This document shows, piece by piece, positions 11,833 to 23,073 of a stretch of 64,000 bases of DNA. The DNA comes from Paracamarosporium sp. OC-R06-R3 (taxonomy: Eukaryota > Ascomycota > Dothideomycetes > Pleosporales > Didymosphaeriaceae), in assembly GCA_019828545.1 (NCBI GenBank), contig JACVRA010000171.1:496001-560000 (forward strand), in the 5' to 3' direction. A program made the translations under genes and the position numbers. Positions within the stretch are counted from its first letter, which is position 1. Each line of letters opens with the position of its first letter. Under the pieces are notes generated by a model. That model had not been told where the DNA came from and did no database searches. It worked only from the letters and a program-made list of their open reading frames with translations.

Positions 11833-12861
11833 TCACACACTATATCCAGTTGGATTGTCTTTATGGTTTCTAACCATTTCTTGGAGTCGCTCTATACAGT
11901 CATAGCGCAATTTATCCCAGTATTGGAGTTGATCCTCATCTTCGATAAGTCCGAATACGGAGATGGTAGCTGAGTGGGCCAATGTAGCACGCAAATCTCG
12001 GGAAGACTGACGAAGATAGTGATAATGTGATTGATCAAACCCATGGAGAGGATCCTCGGATGACCCAAAAGTGTAGGTCAAAATTTGCGACAATGGAACC
12101 GGATTAGGGGAATCCTCGCGCTCTAGGACGTGGTATTCGCAATTCTGATCCCCACAGACCAGACATGCTCGACAAAAAGGACAAATGAATTTAGCAGTTG
12201 GTGAAGAGTCACCCAAGCAAGTCTGATTCACCAAGTTAATGCAACAAGCCATACACATAAAGTGCTTGCAGGGACTTTGTGCAGGAACATGCTTGCTAGA
12301 ACTTTGAGCCTCGAATTGATTTAAGCAAATACTACATTCGCGTTCTTGTTTAACCATCATCTCCATTTCGGATTGGGGTATAGGGTTGATACTGTGCCCT
12401 CGACTAAACAACCAGTACTTACTTGGGTCCAAGAGTAGGTTTTCCACGGCGTATGTAGTCTCCTTCCATGTGCGGAGGGAATTGTTGATGAGCTGAACTT
12501 TCTCCAGCATGGTAGCGTTGGTAAAATTTCGTTGTACATATACAATCGTCATGAACTGGAACCGTTCAGGGCTGTTAGATTGAGGATGATCCAGATGTCC
12601 AGAGGTCACCCACTTATTCTCAAAGCTTCGTGAATGCGCATGGGAGTATACATTGTCCAGAAAACCGTGTGCAAGTAGGTTGCAAGCCGTTTTATCGTCC
12701 TCTTCAAGACTGGCAATCACGCAGCGGGTGAAGTCCATATAGACTTTCCATGCCTCGGCAGAACGACCAGTCGGTTCAGCGTCGTCGTTAGCAAAAGACG
12801 GTCCTTGGGTCTTGAGATCCCTGATCCAATTGTCCCGGGATGTTTTGAGTAGGCTGTTCAT
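11833..12861 (-). CDS. RING-finger (C3HC4) protein, 342 aa
   Basis: Single exon. A clear RING finger lies at residues 176-230: C176 and C179 (ECSICL), C198 and H200 (PCKHFMC), C203 and C206, C227 and C230 (ICPFC), spacing C-x2-C-x18-C-x-H-x2-C-x2-C-x20-C-x2-C. RING domains of this class usually recruit E2 enzymes, so an E3 ubiquitin-ligase role is likely; the substrate is unknown. The flanking ~170 N-terminal and ~110 C-terminal residues match nothing I recognise. The start is the first ATG of the frame. The gene is isolated by long flanks on both sides. Confidence 0.8.
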   Translation of the reverse strand: MNSLLKTSRDNWIRDLKTQGPSFANDDAEPTGRSAEAWKVYMDFTRCVIASLEEDDKTACNLLAHGFLDNVYSHAHSRSFENKWVTSGHLDHPQSNSPERFQFMTIVYVQRNFTNATMLEKVQLINNSLRTWKETTYAVENLLLDPSKYWLFSRGHSINPIPQSEMEMMVKQERECSICLNQFEAQSSSKHVPAQSPCKHFMCMACCINLVNQTCLGDSSPTAKFICPFCRACLVCGDQNCEYHVLEREDSPNPVPLSQILTYTFGSSEDPLHGFDQSHYHYLRQSSRDLRATLAHSATISVFGLIEDEDQLQYWDKLRYDCIERLQEMVRNHKDNPTGYSV

Positions 12862-13619
12862 TGTGTTCGGTTGTACGGTTTATCTATTCAAGTTGAGGGT
12901 TTATAGTTGATATAGGTACGAGAGATTCTTGGTGCAGTGGACGAGAATATGTATTGTTGCAGGCTTATAGAATGAGTTGCATTGTTTATTAACAAGACTT
13001 TTTAGGGGAAGTGATATCGTATAAAATTATGGGTGACCCAAATTTACAACGAATTGTGTTGTTCATCAACAATACTTCGATACGTATCATATCACTTGGG
13101 GGAGTTGGATGTACTACGAAAAATTGAGATAACCTCTTCGACTGAGATGGGAAGTTGTTCTCCTTGTTTCCAATAGCAAATCTGATTTCTTGGCACAGAT
13201 GTCTGAGTTGCGTTTGCTAAGAAGACTTATCTACAGTATCTTATGTGATCTCGAACATATAACTCCGCAGCCCATGCCTCAATGAATCCTCTGGACATTT
13301 CTCCAGATTTTTGAATCGAGTGCTGTTGAGTTTGTTCGAATAAGAAGAATGGTAAATACTCATATTACCAAAGAAGATCTTATCGTTAGCGTAACAAATG
13401 CAACTGCTACGGGTGCATTCCAACACTGCATTAACGAAGTAGATGAAGCGTACGGTCGCTGGTGGAGTATGATGGAGCTTGTAGTCCTTTCGGAGGTCTC
13501 CCTTCATCGCCATTGTAGCTCGTCGTTTTCTGCGTAACGATTGCAGTCGTTTTCTCGAGTACCTATTTTCCCAGCAACAGTAACGGACTATTGAACGAGT
13601 GGACATGCTCATCGTAGGG
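12862..13619. other. Intergenic region
   Basis: Upstream region of the RING gene. Opposing short frames at 13241-13627 (minus) and 13349-13537 (plus) overlap each other and neither has convincing coding character. No RNA gene or element seen. Confidence 0.35.
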
Positions 13620-13942
13620 TCACGCAAGATTAGTGCTGCTAAGAAGAGTCCTCACACAGGGCTGCAGGACCTCATTGATAAGAGACAGCGGTGAATCTGA
13701 GATAATGAGTGCCACTAAGGTCTCCTTTGAGTGCGGAGTAGGTTCATGGGCGGTTTGTAACTCACGATGTGGTCTATCGATGCTATCAGCCAAAACAACG
13801 ACTGTTTTGATGAATCGGCATCAGGAGCATACCACTCCTTTAGATATTCCAATATAGTTAGCGTAAGACCAAGCCCGAAAACCGTACCTTCCACCGATGC
13901 TACCCAAGCTACAATTGTGACAGGAAAATTGGAAAGCTGCAT
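13620..13942 (-). CDS. Possible small protein with hydrophobic N-terminus, 78 aa (tentative)
   Basis: Proposed exon 1 13942-13888 and exon 2 13801-13620, with a GTACGG donor, a CTAAC branch-like site and an AACAG acceptor. Splicing switches from a frame that soon stops into one open for about 60 codons. The product starts MQLSNFPVTIVAWVASVEV, hydrophobic enough for a weak signal peptide, and contains a single Cys. No similarity is known to me. The intron is inferred only from frame and splice signals, and chance is a real alternative. Confidence 0.25.
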
Positions 13943-14280
13943 TTTGGAGCTTGGCGTATATACAAGATTATAAAGCGCGAGATGCAGTGTGGAAATGCTC
14001 GTATCTCTGCGAATATTCACACCTTTTATACTCTTCACGAGTTATTTCGCGCGTACCTCCCCGCATTTCCCCCATGTTATTCATACCTCGGTGAAACTTT
14101 CTTCGTTGGTACACCCGGTTCTCACACTTCGTTCCTTGTGGTTTCAGGCTAGAGCAATTCCCATCTTGTAAATGTAGATCTGCCTTCTTGAATAAGTTGG
14201 AGAGAAACACTCATCAGAGCTCACATTCAGCTTGGCGTTTCAAAGAATTTTCATTGCATTGTGTCGCGAGTGTGTCTTCG
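13943..14280. other. Intergenic region
   Basis: About 340 bases between the tentative small gene and the stop of the ZZ-finger gene, both minus strand. Nothing identified. Confidence 0.4.
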
Positions 14281-16200
14281 TCAAGTGCTTATAGAGTCCC
14301 GTGAATTTCTCCGCAATGCCTCTCCAACATCTCCCACCGACCCACCAACCTGTGCGGAGCCTCTTATCAACTCACCAATGCCAACGACCGTTCCTCGTTT
14401 GTCCCTTGGCTTCTCCTTCGTCTTTTCCTTCGCTTTCTCCTTCTCCTTTGCCTTCTCTAATTTCTCTTTCTCTTTTGCCTTAGCTTTCTCTATCTTCGCC
14501 ACTTTGCCTGAGTTCTCTTGTTCTTGGACAATCTTTGCACCCTGGCCAGATTCGTCACCCAATCTCCAATAAGTCAATCTACCCAGGTCGCCTTCTCGTG
14601 CTATTTCTTCGCTCATCTTGAAGCCTTGTGGGTTCTTACCTTTCTGTACTCTCAACATTTGAAATTCCCAGTCCTTCATGATCTGTAACGTGGCGCAAAT
14701 AAGCGCGGGATCAACAAGAGAAGAACGGATGTGTAGAGCTTCGTCAGGAAGGTTGACGAGAGTAAAGGAGCACGTAGGCTTGACGGATTTGTTGGCAACA
14801 CGGCATTGTTCGCAAATATTGTGGTCGACGCACGACTTGCACCTCCAGCACAGTCCATTGATGGGCGATGCACCGCAACCAGTGCAGGCAACGCGATGGA
14901 CCTCGGAATAATCTATGAAGCCATCCCAGTATGCATGGTCTGCTACAATTTCGCCGTACAGCGGATCGCGACCTTTGGGTGCCATGAACAGCGCATGTCG
15001 AAGGGTATCGTATCTGGCACCATTGGTCGAACTCAGCGGTGCATGCGCGACCCATAGGTACACACGCCCGTCGGGTCCTATGAAGCGTAAACTATCATAG
15101 TTTTGAGCCTGAATGTAGGTTGTTATGAGGTCAATTCCTGAGGGTGTTGTCAGGAGCTCGTTCTTCCGCATGCCAGTAGCGTTATCTAGTTTAAGGTTAT
15201 ATGTCCAGTGCTCAGGAAACATTGTCCATGAATATCTCGCGTCTCGCAAGCTACCGCCTTTAGACTTAAAAGTGAAAGAATAGGTCGGCGCGGTCGGCGT
15301 TACTGCATGCTTCGATGAGCGGGCCCTTCTCCACTCTCGACTCGATGGAACATCGAGCCAATCTGTCGCTTTCGGCGCTCTTATGCTCGATGCATACAGA
15401 GTATCAACAACGGGAGGGAGTTTCCATTGAGATGGGTAAGGAACCTCTCGGTGCACTTCTAGGTACGATGCTAACGAAACGGGGTCCATCGGTGATAATG
15501 TTGTGGGAGTCGGGAAGGATACGGTTCTTGTTGTAGGTGCATAATCAGGCACTGCAGTAGAAACTGGGTGTGCTCCAAGAACGACCTCCGGCAGGTTCGG
15601 AATCTGAGGGGTTGGAGGTGGTTGATCGCCATGTTCGCCTAGGCCAGCGTGAGCCATCAACTGTCTTCCGTCACTCGTTCCGAATGAAGCTGGCGGCGGC
15701 CCAAAAGAGTCGGGCCCATAAAATGGCATCGATGAAAAGCTATCGGAATGCGGTCTAGGTGGCAGTCCTGGTGAAGGTGTCTCTAATTGGCTTTGTGACG
15801 TTCGTGAGGCTAAGGAAGCAGCGTCGCGTAACGAGTAATTCGATGGACGAAGGCTCACGTTGCTGCTTGACCGTCGCCGCGCTTCCTCGACTTCGAGGTT
15901 CTGGAGCCTGCGCGCAAGAAGTTCATCGTCATTCAGTTGCTGTGGTGATGTTGTGGTTGGCGGTGCCACTGGAAGCGCAGCAGGAAGCTCCGCCACAAAG
16001 GCTGCGGGAGCTTCTGTCATGAAGGGAGCAGACGGCACTGTTCCATATTGTGGTTCAACGTAAGAAGTGCGCTGGCCGAAGGTGTTGTATTCGCTCGAAA
16101 GATTCGGCGAAAGATGATGTTGAGACTGCGAAATAGGATAAGGCTGATATGCCGGAGGTTGTTCAGCGTAGCCTGTATACGAATACTGGTTTGGATCCAT
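14281..16200 (-). CDS. ZZ-type zinc-finger protein, 639 aa
   Basis: Single exon from the ATG at 16200 (MDPNQYSYTGYAEQPP). The first ~270 residues are disordered, rich in Pro, Ser, Gln and Tyr. A globular middle (about 290-430) follows, including FRWTMF-like aromatic strands and RFIGPDGRVYLWVA. Near residues 440-490 lies a ZZ-type zinc finger: VACTGCGASP, LCWRCKSC, NICEQC, giving the paired CxxC spacing of this class. ZZ domains bind peptides, often protein N-termini. The last ~90 residues include a Lys/Glu/Ala-rich run (KEKEKLEKAKEKEKAKEK) predicted to be a charged single helix. The open frame extends 20 codons upstream only with a non-ATG start, so the ATG at 16200 was chosen. Confidence 0.8.
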   Translation of the reverse strand: MDPNQYSYTGYAEQPPAYQPYPISQSQHHLSPNLSSEYNTFGQRTSYVEPQYGTVPSAPFMTEAPAAFVAELPAALPVAPPTTTSPQQLNDDELLARRLQNLEVEEARRRSSSNVSLRPSNYSLRDAASLASRTSQSQLETPSPGLPPRPHSDSFSSMPFYGPDSFGPPPASFGTSDGRQLMAHAGLGEHGDQPPPTPQIPNLPEVVLGAHPVSTAVPDYAPTTRTVSFPTPTTLSPMDPVSLASYLEVHREVPYPSQWKLPPVVDTLYASSIRAPKATDWLDVPSSREWRRARSSKHAVTPTAPTYSFTFKSKGGSLRDARYSWTMFPEHWTYNLKLDNATGMRKNELLTTPSGIDLITTYIQAQNYDSLRFIGPDGRVYLWVAHAPLSSTNGARYDTLRHALFMAPKGRDPLYGEIVADHAYWDGFIDYSEVHRVACTGCGASPINGLCWRCKSCVDHNICEQCRVANKSVKPTCSFTLVNLPDEALHIRSSLVDPALICATLQIMKDWEFQMLRVQKGKNPQGFKMSEEIAREGDLGRLTYWRLGDESGQGAKIVQEQENSGKVAKIEKAKAKEKEKLEKAKEKEKAKEKTKEKPRDKRGTVVGIGELIRGSAQVGGSVGDVGEALRRNSRDSIST

Positions 16201-17128
16201 GCCTACAGAGAGGAGGAGATGGTATACGTTGTGCGTGTGGGAAGATGAAAGACTACGCAAGGCTGAACAGAGGTATATTTCAAGAAGGAAATTCGTAAGG
16301 ATTTCGCCCCATGGCTTACACAGTGCCTCACGTAAATCTGAAACGGTAGTGGCTTAGACGAAAAGGGCGAAATCGCTATGGTGAGCGAACGATAATCCCG
16401 GGGCTCGGACCAGTATTCGCAGTAGAGCTGCACGATACAGGTGAACGAGCAGGAACGCGCAGGGCTGTGGAATGCTGTTGGTGCGTGGGTGCCAGGGGCT
16501 GAGCGTCGGGGGCCTAAAAAGACTTGACGTCAGCCACCACAAGCGCGTTTGTACTGCATCGCAATATCATTTCCTATTCGAGACATGGTTGGGTTATTGC
16601 AGATCGATGCAAATGTTGATGGGAAGTTTATTTTTGTTCACAGTACCAGGAGAAATGTAAAGGTCCTACAAGCGTAAATAAACAAGACCCCTGCTACATA
16701 AAGACATCAACATGCATTGTGTACGTGGTGTTTTAGGAAATACTCGTATGGTTTGTGGCCTGTCAGATAAGAAGGCAAAAAGGCAAAGGAATTTCATAAT
16801 CAAGCTCGGAAGCTTGTGAGGCCGGAGAAAGCAGACCAACAGGTTACCAGATGTCACGTGAACAACAGCGTTTTCGAAGCGAGGAACTTGATCACCAGTA
16901 GGCAACCACCACTAGTTGTCTACTGCCTTGGCAGCATCGCTCCGTGGGTTCGAATTTGCGAGCTGGTCACACCGAGTTCGGGCGAAGCTGACCAATCAAG
17001 TAACGCTTATTCTTGCCCGCACGTGTTCTCCACATTGTGACCATCCCCACTGTGGCACGCTGCAACGTCGATCGCGCAGACAGTCATCCAGACCTTCCGA
17101 AGGCGTTGCACCTTCGCCAAACGTCACG
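16201..17128. other. Divergent intergenic region
   Basis: About 930 bases between the starts of the ZZ-finger gene (minus) and the Zn2Cys6 gene (plus), so it holds both promoters. No further gene or clear element seen. Confidence 0.5.
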
Positions 17129-19307
17129 ATGCCACCTAAGCGGACGTGGTCGCAGGCCAATGAAGGAGATGGCTCATCAGCATCTCCGACGACGCGACCC
17201 AGGCTCTCCGAACCCGCCGTTGAAGGGTCTGGCAACGCGCCAAGTATATCGCGGAAAGTCAAAGCTTGCGCCGCCTGCAGAAAACAAAAGGTTGCCCGCA
17301 AGACTCTTCTAACTATCTTAGCTAATGCTATCTAGATAAAATGCATCATGAAAGATGGACCACCGTGTCAAAGATGTGCCGAACGGAATCTGTCCTGTGT
17401 TTTGAACAAGAGCCTCCAAACGCTGATCGAGGAGCGCTCGCAATGGAAAAGCACTATGATCCAGGACCTAGATCGTATGCATTCCGCTCTACAACAAGTT
17501 CTTGGCAAACTTTCCCTTCCAATGCTCCCACCACTTCAAACCGAAACTTTGGATCAAATCGAAACGTCGCCACATGATTATGCTATGGAAAGAGAAGAAG
17601 CCGGACCATCCTGCGACAACTCCCCTCGCCTCTCACCTCGCCAAGATGCCGTACCTCATGTTCCTATTGAATCATTATATCAGATCACCAGACTTCGAGC
17701 ACTTCGTTCGGATGATACAGAGGAGCCGAAGCCGGCACTATCGAACAGCCCAAACCAACCCGTCACTGACTTCATCTCAAACGGGCTGGTCAGTATTGAG
17801 GATGCCAAACGCCTAGTGGACTTCTATCTGAACAGAATAGATCACTTTATGTATAAGATCGGTTGTGGGAAATATCGTGACTTCGAGACTTTGCGTCGTG
17901 GCTCGCCTTTATTGACTGCATGCATCTGCACAGTGGCAGCACTGCACGATCCTATGAGCAATCATCTATACGGCGTGTGTAAACGCGAGTTCCAGCGCCT
18001 CATGGCTGCGTCAATGTTTGACCGAAGGGTTGACCGGGACCACCTTCGAGCTATGTGTATAGGTACGAACCTCATGGGTACGCAGATACACGATACGCTT
18101 CCACTAACTCATTTGTTTGTATTGTAGGCGCATATTGGTTGCATGACATCTCCTGGACACTTTCGGGTTATGCCATCCGACGCGCGACAGAAGCGAACTT
18201 GAGTAGCAATTATCATCGTCTGTTATCAAAAGGTGGAGAAGATGCTCTCGACAGTATGAGAATATGGTAATTCTGTTCTTTCTCATTTTCTCTCAAACTA
18301 CTTACCTGCTTATAGGTATGTTCTTTACATCTGCGATCATCATCTTTCTATATTATATGGACGTCCCTCCATCGTTCGTGAGGACATTACCATATCCGGT
18401 TGGGAGAAACTGATGAAGGTTCCCGGTTTTAAAGAGTGTGACAAGCGTTTAGTAAGCCAGATGGCGTTGCTGACCATAATGAGCAACGTTCGGGAGTTAT
18501 TTGGTCCAGACACTGGGGAACCTGTGCCGCAAGCTTTCGCGCCACAACTAGTAAACTACAGCCGACAGATCGATCAGTGGATGGGTTATTGGACGACGGA
18601 GCTACTCAGTGAGTCTAACTTGTGATAGAATCTATAGACTGCTAACATTGATAGAACTCCATCAGCACATTGGGGAATTCCCTACAAAAGGCGTCATTCT
18701 CCATCACCATCTTGCAAAGCTACATCTACATTCACATGTTTTTCGTGGTCTCAGAGGCGCTCCAGTCCCTCCTCACTTCCATGATAGCGCAGGGGCTGCC
18801 GTCTCGGCTGCAACTTCTACTGTTGAGATGCTCCTGTCCGACTATGACATTCGAGAGAGCTTAGTCGGCATACCACACTACTTGCACTCAATGATCGCAT
18901 TTGCGTGCGTCTTCCTTCTCAAAGTCGCGTCACAACACAGTGGTCAATACATCGATGACGCCGTAGTATATGATCTTACAAGAAAAGCGGTGCAGCAATT
19001 CAGAGCAACATCTGTGGGGAAATGGCACTTAGTGCATATGATGGCCGAAGGCCTGGAAAAGCTCGTCGCTTCGAAAACAACCAATCCAGTCACGAATCCT
19101 AATCAGACTGCTATTCCTTCAACAAATCAGAACGGTCTCCGTTTTGATCACTCTCCAAATATAACATCTTTGGCAGCCCCAAACGGGTTTTATGAGGGCG
19201 AACCTCTAAACAACGGATTCGATAATGATTTCGGTTTGGGGACTTCCTCCTTTTTGAGTATACAGCCCGGGGAGCTGGACTTCACCTTTCCTGGGTTTGC
19301 TTTGTAA
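17129..19307 (+). CDS. Zn2Cys6 fungal-type transcription factor, 657 aa
   Basis: Exons 17129-17290, 17336-18062, 18128-18266, 18316-18608 and 18655-19307; the frame is kept. The DNA-binding cluster is complete: C47, C50, C57, C65, C68 and C75 in CAACRKQKIKC and PPCQRCAERNLSC, spacing C-x2-C-x6-C-x7-C-x2-C-x6-C. It is followed by a probable coiled-coil linker (LIEERSQWKSTMIQDLDRMH) and a long helical region (about 200-560) typical of the fungal-specific regulatory domain. Intron 1 is only 45 nt, has a weak donor (GTTGCC) and splits the zinc cluster after K54; without splicing the protein ends after half a cluster. Target genes cannot be deduced, and no neighbouring pathway points to one. Confidence 0.92.
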
Positions 19308-20324
19308 TCGCGCATTGCTTTTCCAACACTCGTGCCGATTGCTCAACCCATCGATAATAATATCTATTGTTATATTGAGCATCCTCGAGCATCGACGCAG
19401 TCGGACATCGCGTGCTACTTCCCTCCGTGAAAGAGATCGGTATCTGACTGCATCTGCCGCTCGAGCTGATAATACAAAATTGACATTAGAAACAGTTTCA
19501 CGTGAGTGACTCAATGAGTTTCAGTCGCTTCATATAGTGTTTTATAAACTCGACATGCTAAAGGCGAACAACCTAGTTCACAGTTCTAGTCAGCTTCAGC
19601 TATTAGGTGACATTGGAATAGCTTTCGTGCGATCAAGTTACGTTAATATAGGCCGTGGTTGTTTTGGGTTCATATTCACATAGCTTTTTCCGAAATCTTG
19701 GTATCGATAATATGTGCCTTGCATGATCCTCGCGGACCATCCACTTGGGATGGTAAGTCGTGGTTCGTCCGCTATGAGAATGTCTGGGGCCTGCCACCAT
19801 CTACGGAAATCCTCAAGGTGTAACTCATTGAGATAAAAGCCTGGAGCCCCCTTTTTCGAGTATTAGGCGCAGACGCTTGTTACCAACCTCTTGGATCGCA
19901 ACCACAAGGGACTGTGGTCTACAACCGCAAGCCGCATGCTTAAAGTACAAGGACCGAGATGTAGGCTAGAGTGCCCATTTCCGACATTGCCGATTTGCGA
20001 TCCACTCTACACTTGGCGCCGAGACACCAAAAACCACTGCATCCTTCGCGACCGGTTAGTCCGAACCCCACGTGTGCTTGAAGGAACATCTGGTTGCTGG
20101 AAGGTACTGGTGGCGTGGAAGTGGTCAACATGTAGGCACGTGTTTATGTACTCTAGTGGGCAGGTGAGGCATGGGTCAGAGACGGCCTCAAATCTCGTCT
20201 TCGAAGTGGCTTGAAAAATTGGGGCGTAGAGGTATTGGCATGGAGGAGGAATGGTATAAAGAAGAGAGAAGCTAGACAGGCCATAGGACGGGAAGAGATC
20301 GATCCCATCTTTTCAAGAGCAATC
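19308..20324. other. Intergenic region
   Basis: About 1.0 kb upstream of the pyrophosphatase gene and downstream of the transcription factor. A 107-codon open frame at 19891-20214 has unbalanced composition and no support. A TATAAA at 20257-20262 lies about 65 bases before the pyrophosphatase ATG and is a candidate TATA box. Confidence 0.45.
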
Positions 20325-21402
20325 ATGCTTCGCAAGACTTTCATTTCTTCGCTCGCTTTCCTGTCTGTTATCAGCGCCAATCCTTTGGACGCTCGACATC
20401 CAAAAAAGGAAGCTCCTAAGCCAGACAAAGAATGCGCACAGTTCGACTATGAGAAGTTAAGCTTGCGAGAAGTTGGCCAAAAGAATACTCTTGTAAGTGC
20501 TCAGTCTCATAGATAGGAATATAGACTTACGTGTGCAGGACTGGCGTGTGTATCTCTTGCACCGAGATGAACCTATCTCCTTTTGGCACGACGTTCCTTT
20601 ATACCCAGATCCGAGCAACAAGCAAATCGTCAGCTTTGTCGTCGAGATACCCAGGTGGACGGATGGAAAGATCGAAACACGACGCCCCGAAGCTTTGAAT
20701 CCTATCTTCCATGACGACAAGAATGGCGCGCCACGATTTGTTGAGAGCGTCTGGCCGCATAAAAGCTACCCGTTCTTATACGGAAGCATCCCGCAGACTT
20801 GGGAGAACCCGAATGTGAATCACAGCTTCACGGGATTTCCTGGAGACAAAGATCCGATGGATTTGTTCGACATTGGTAGAGATGATGGTTACACTGGTCA
20901 AGTCAAGCAGGTGAAGCTCCTGGGCGGTCTCGCCGTCAACGACGGCGACGAGACCGACTGGAAGATGTTGGGTATCGACATAAAGGACCCATTGGCTGCA
21001 CTCGTGAATACTTATGAAGATGTCGAGAGATATCGACCGGACACTATTCAGGCATTCCGCGATTGGTTTACCTATTACAAGGTTGCACGTGGTGACGACG
21101 TAATCCCCATCATCGGAGACACGTACCAGAATGTCTCCTTCGTGGTGGACACAGTTGAGGAGAGCCACAGGTACTGGCAGGACCTGGTTAGCGGTAAGGA
21201 GGATCCGGGCAAGATCTCCATCGCCCAGACCTCTCAGATCAATCTCTCAAGCTGGGTTCCTTGCAAGAGCGCTAGGAAAGAGCTTGGTATTCCAAAGAAG
21301 AGTTCAAAGCCACAGACACCGGCCGAGAAGCCAGAGAAGTATAATTGGTGGTACTATCTTGATTCGGAGAAGAAGCTCATCGAAGTAGCCGAGTCATCGT
21401 AA
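20325..21402 (+). CDS. Secreted inorganic pyrophosphatase, family I, 343 aa
   Basis: Hydrolyses pyrophosphate to two phosphates. Exons 20325-20492 and 20539-21402, phase 0. Unlike the cytosolic house-keeping enzyme, it starts with a signal peptide (MLRKTFISSLAFLSVISA, then NPLDAR). The catalytic core is recognisable: FVVEIPRWTDGKIE, VWPHKSYPFLYGSIPQTWE and the metal-binding signature GDKDPMDLFDIG, which keeps the three acidic residues of the family D-x-D-P-x-D pattern, with Lys at the x usually filled by Ser or Gly. Next come KLLGGLAVNDGDETDWK and DVERYRP. A C-terminal ~60-residue tail is Lys/Pro-rich. An extracellular or vacuolar/secretory role, for example phosphate scavenging, is inferred from the signal peptide. 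Confidence 0.9.
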
Positions 21403-21943
21403 ATGGCCACATGATCGTATGAGAGATGAACTTGATATATCTACCTGGCCTACGCAGCATTCGTAAAATGCTTACTTATCTGCTTATATCACGTGCATTC
21501 TACTTTGGTTTTACATATCGTGTATCAAGCCAAATTCCATGCTGAAGATGCAAAAGACGTTGGCTACTAAGCCCTTCAACATCCGTCCATTCCAACCATG
21601 ATAACTCAGGAAATCCTACCAAGTGCTAATCAATCTCAGATACGTTTGATCCGCAAGTGAAAAATTGTCATCTGGTGCATTATCGATCGTAAAAGCGGCG
21701 ACAAGCGACGCGCGTTGTACATATTGCTGCAGTGTGTGATCCGGGGCAGGTGAGGTATTTAACCCCTTTAGGCTAGCGAGCACACTCCATATCAGCGTCG
21801 CTATACTGTGAGTGCGGCTAAACACTAATGCAAGCCACCCAGTGTGACAAAGACGAGGTATTCTAATAGGTACTGAGATTGATAGCTAGTCCACTAATAG
21901 AAGACTCCTTGTTCGTACGAGCGGACATCTATTCTGCGCACCC
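21403..21943. other. Convergent intergenic region
   Basis: About 540 bases between the stop of the pyrophosphatase gene (plus) and the stop of the MDR gene (minus). Nothing identified. Confidence 0.5.
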
Positions 21944-23073
21944 CTACAATTCAACAACCAGCTTCGTTGCACTGACACCAGCCTTGGACCGCTTCAGCGC
22001 CTCGTTAATGAAGCTTAGTCCCTTCCCAACGATCGTAGGTGGAGGAAGGCATTGCAGCTTCCCTGTCTCCAATGCAGGCGTGAGAAACTTCTCCCAGAGT
22101 GGCGTTGCAATATCGTTAACCGCGAAGATCATGCCGGTTTTGACGTTGTCAGGTACACTCGCTGGAGGAGGGTGCACACAGGCGAGATGCCCCCCGCCAA
22201 ATTTTGCAAGTATGGCAAGACTATGGGCATACGTTTCAGGAGTGGAGATGGCGTCAAATACACCCACGAATTGGGACGTTCCCACAGCCGCCACGACTTT
22301 CTCAATGAGAGAAGCATCTTGGCGATCAAAAATATCGGTAGCTCCACAACGCTTACTGAACTCAAGATTGTGAGCTCCTGAGATAGCGATGACGTTGATT
22401 CTAGCAGCGGTCGCGATCTGAGTGGTCATGGAGCCGACGGAAGAAGAGCCCCCATAGACGACGAGTGTTTTCCCTGTCGATGGCGCTGATTCAAGCGATG
22501 GGTAAGGTAGAGCAAGAGCGGGCGTCAACACTCCGGGCATGCATGGACCGGGCTCCTTTACAGAAAGAGCGCAGACGGCTGCCTCCATTGCAAATGGCAC
22601 AACAACGCCATCGGTAAAAGAGATAGAGCTGGGGAGAATGGCTGCCTTATTTGCCGCGATGGTTGTGTACAAAGCATACGCGCCATCCTGTGGGCGTCCA
22701 CTGACAAGGTTGACGGTGTGCCTAGGGTTGTCAGCCTCACGACTTCTTCCTTTAAATTTGAGAAGACACAGGATTCTGATGCGATTTTGTGCCATCATTG
22801 AACTTACCCGATAACGCGATCTCCCTTCTTGAAGCGTTCTACGCCGGCCCCAACTTCGTAAACCTCACCTGCAACATCGCATCCGAATATTGCAGGCCAC
22901 TGCTGGATGAACACGCCCGAGTCTTGCATATGCCAATCGAGGGGATTGATGGCCACCGCAGCATTCTTTACAACGATTTCGCCAGCACCAGCTGTGGGCA
23001 TCGGGGCGTCGGAGACCTCGAGGGCTTTGCCGGCTTCCTTGAGCCATGCTGCCTGATTTTTCGCTGCTGCCAT
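21944..23073 (-). CDS. Medium-chain dehydrogenase/reductase (quinone-oxidoreductase or enoyl-reductase type), 347 aa
   Basis: Exons 23073-22808 and 22721-21944; the GTAAGT-CTAG intron restores VIGHTVNLVSG. The N-terminal GroES-like fold shows INPLDWHMQD and IFGCDVAGEVYEVG, which lack the catalytic zinc ligands (no GHE motif), so this is the zinc-free branch. The Rossmann part has VYGGSSSVGSMTTQIA, the NADP-binding loop of this branch. Fungal relatives include the trans-enoyl reductases such as LovC and many stand-alone TOXD-like reductases. No polyketide synthase lies in the window, so a stand-alone reductase is more likely. Substrate unknown. Confidence 0.85.

Noticed and set aside
13241..13627. 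128-codon minus-strand frame
   Set aside because: It overlaps a plus-strand frame, its composition looks random and it begins only with weak context.
19891..20214. 107-codon plus-strand frame before the pyrophosphatase gene
   Set aside because: Trp/Arg/Cys-heavy composition and no similarity; lies in the expected promoter region.
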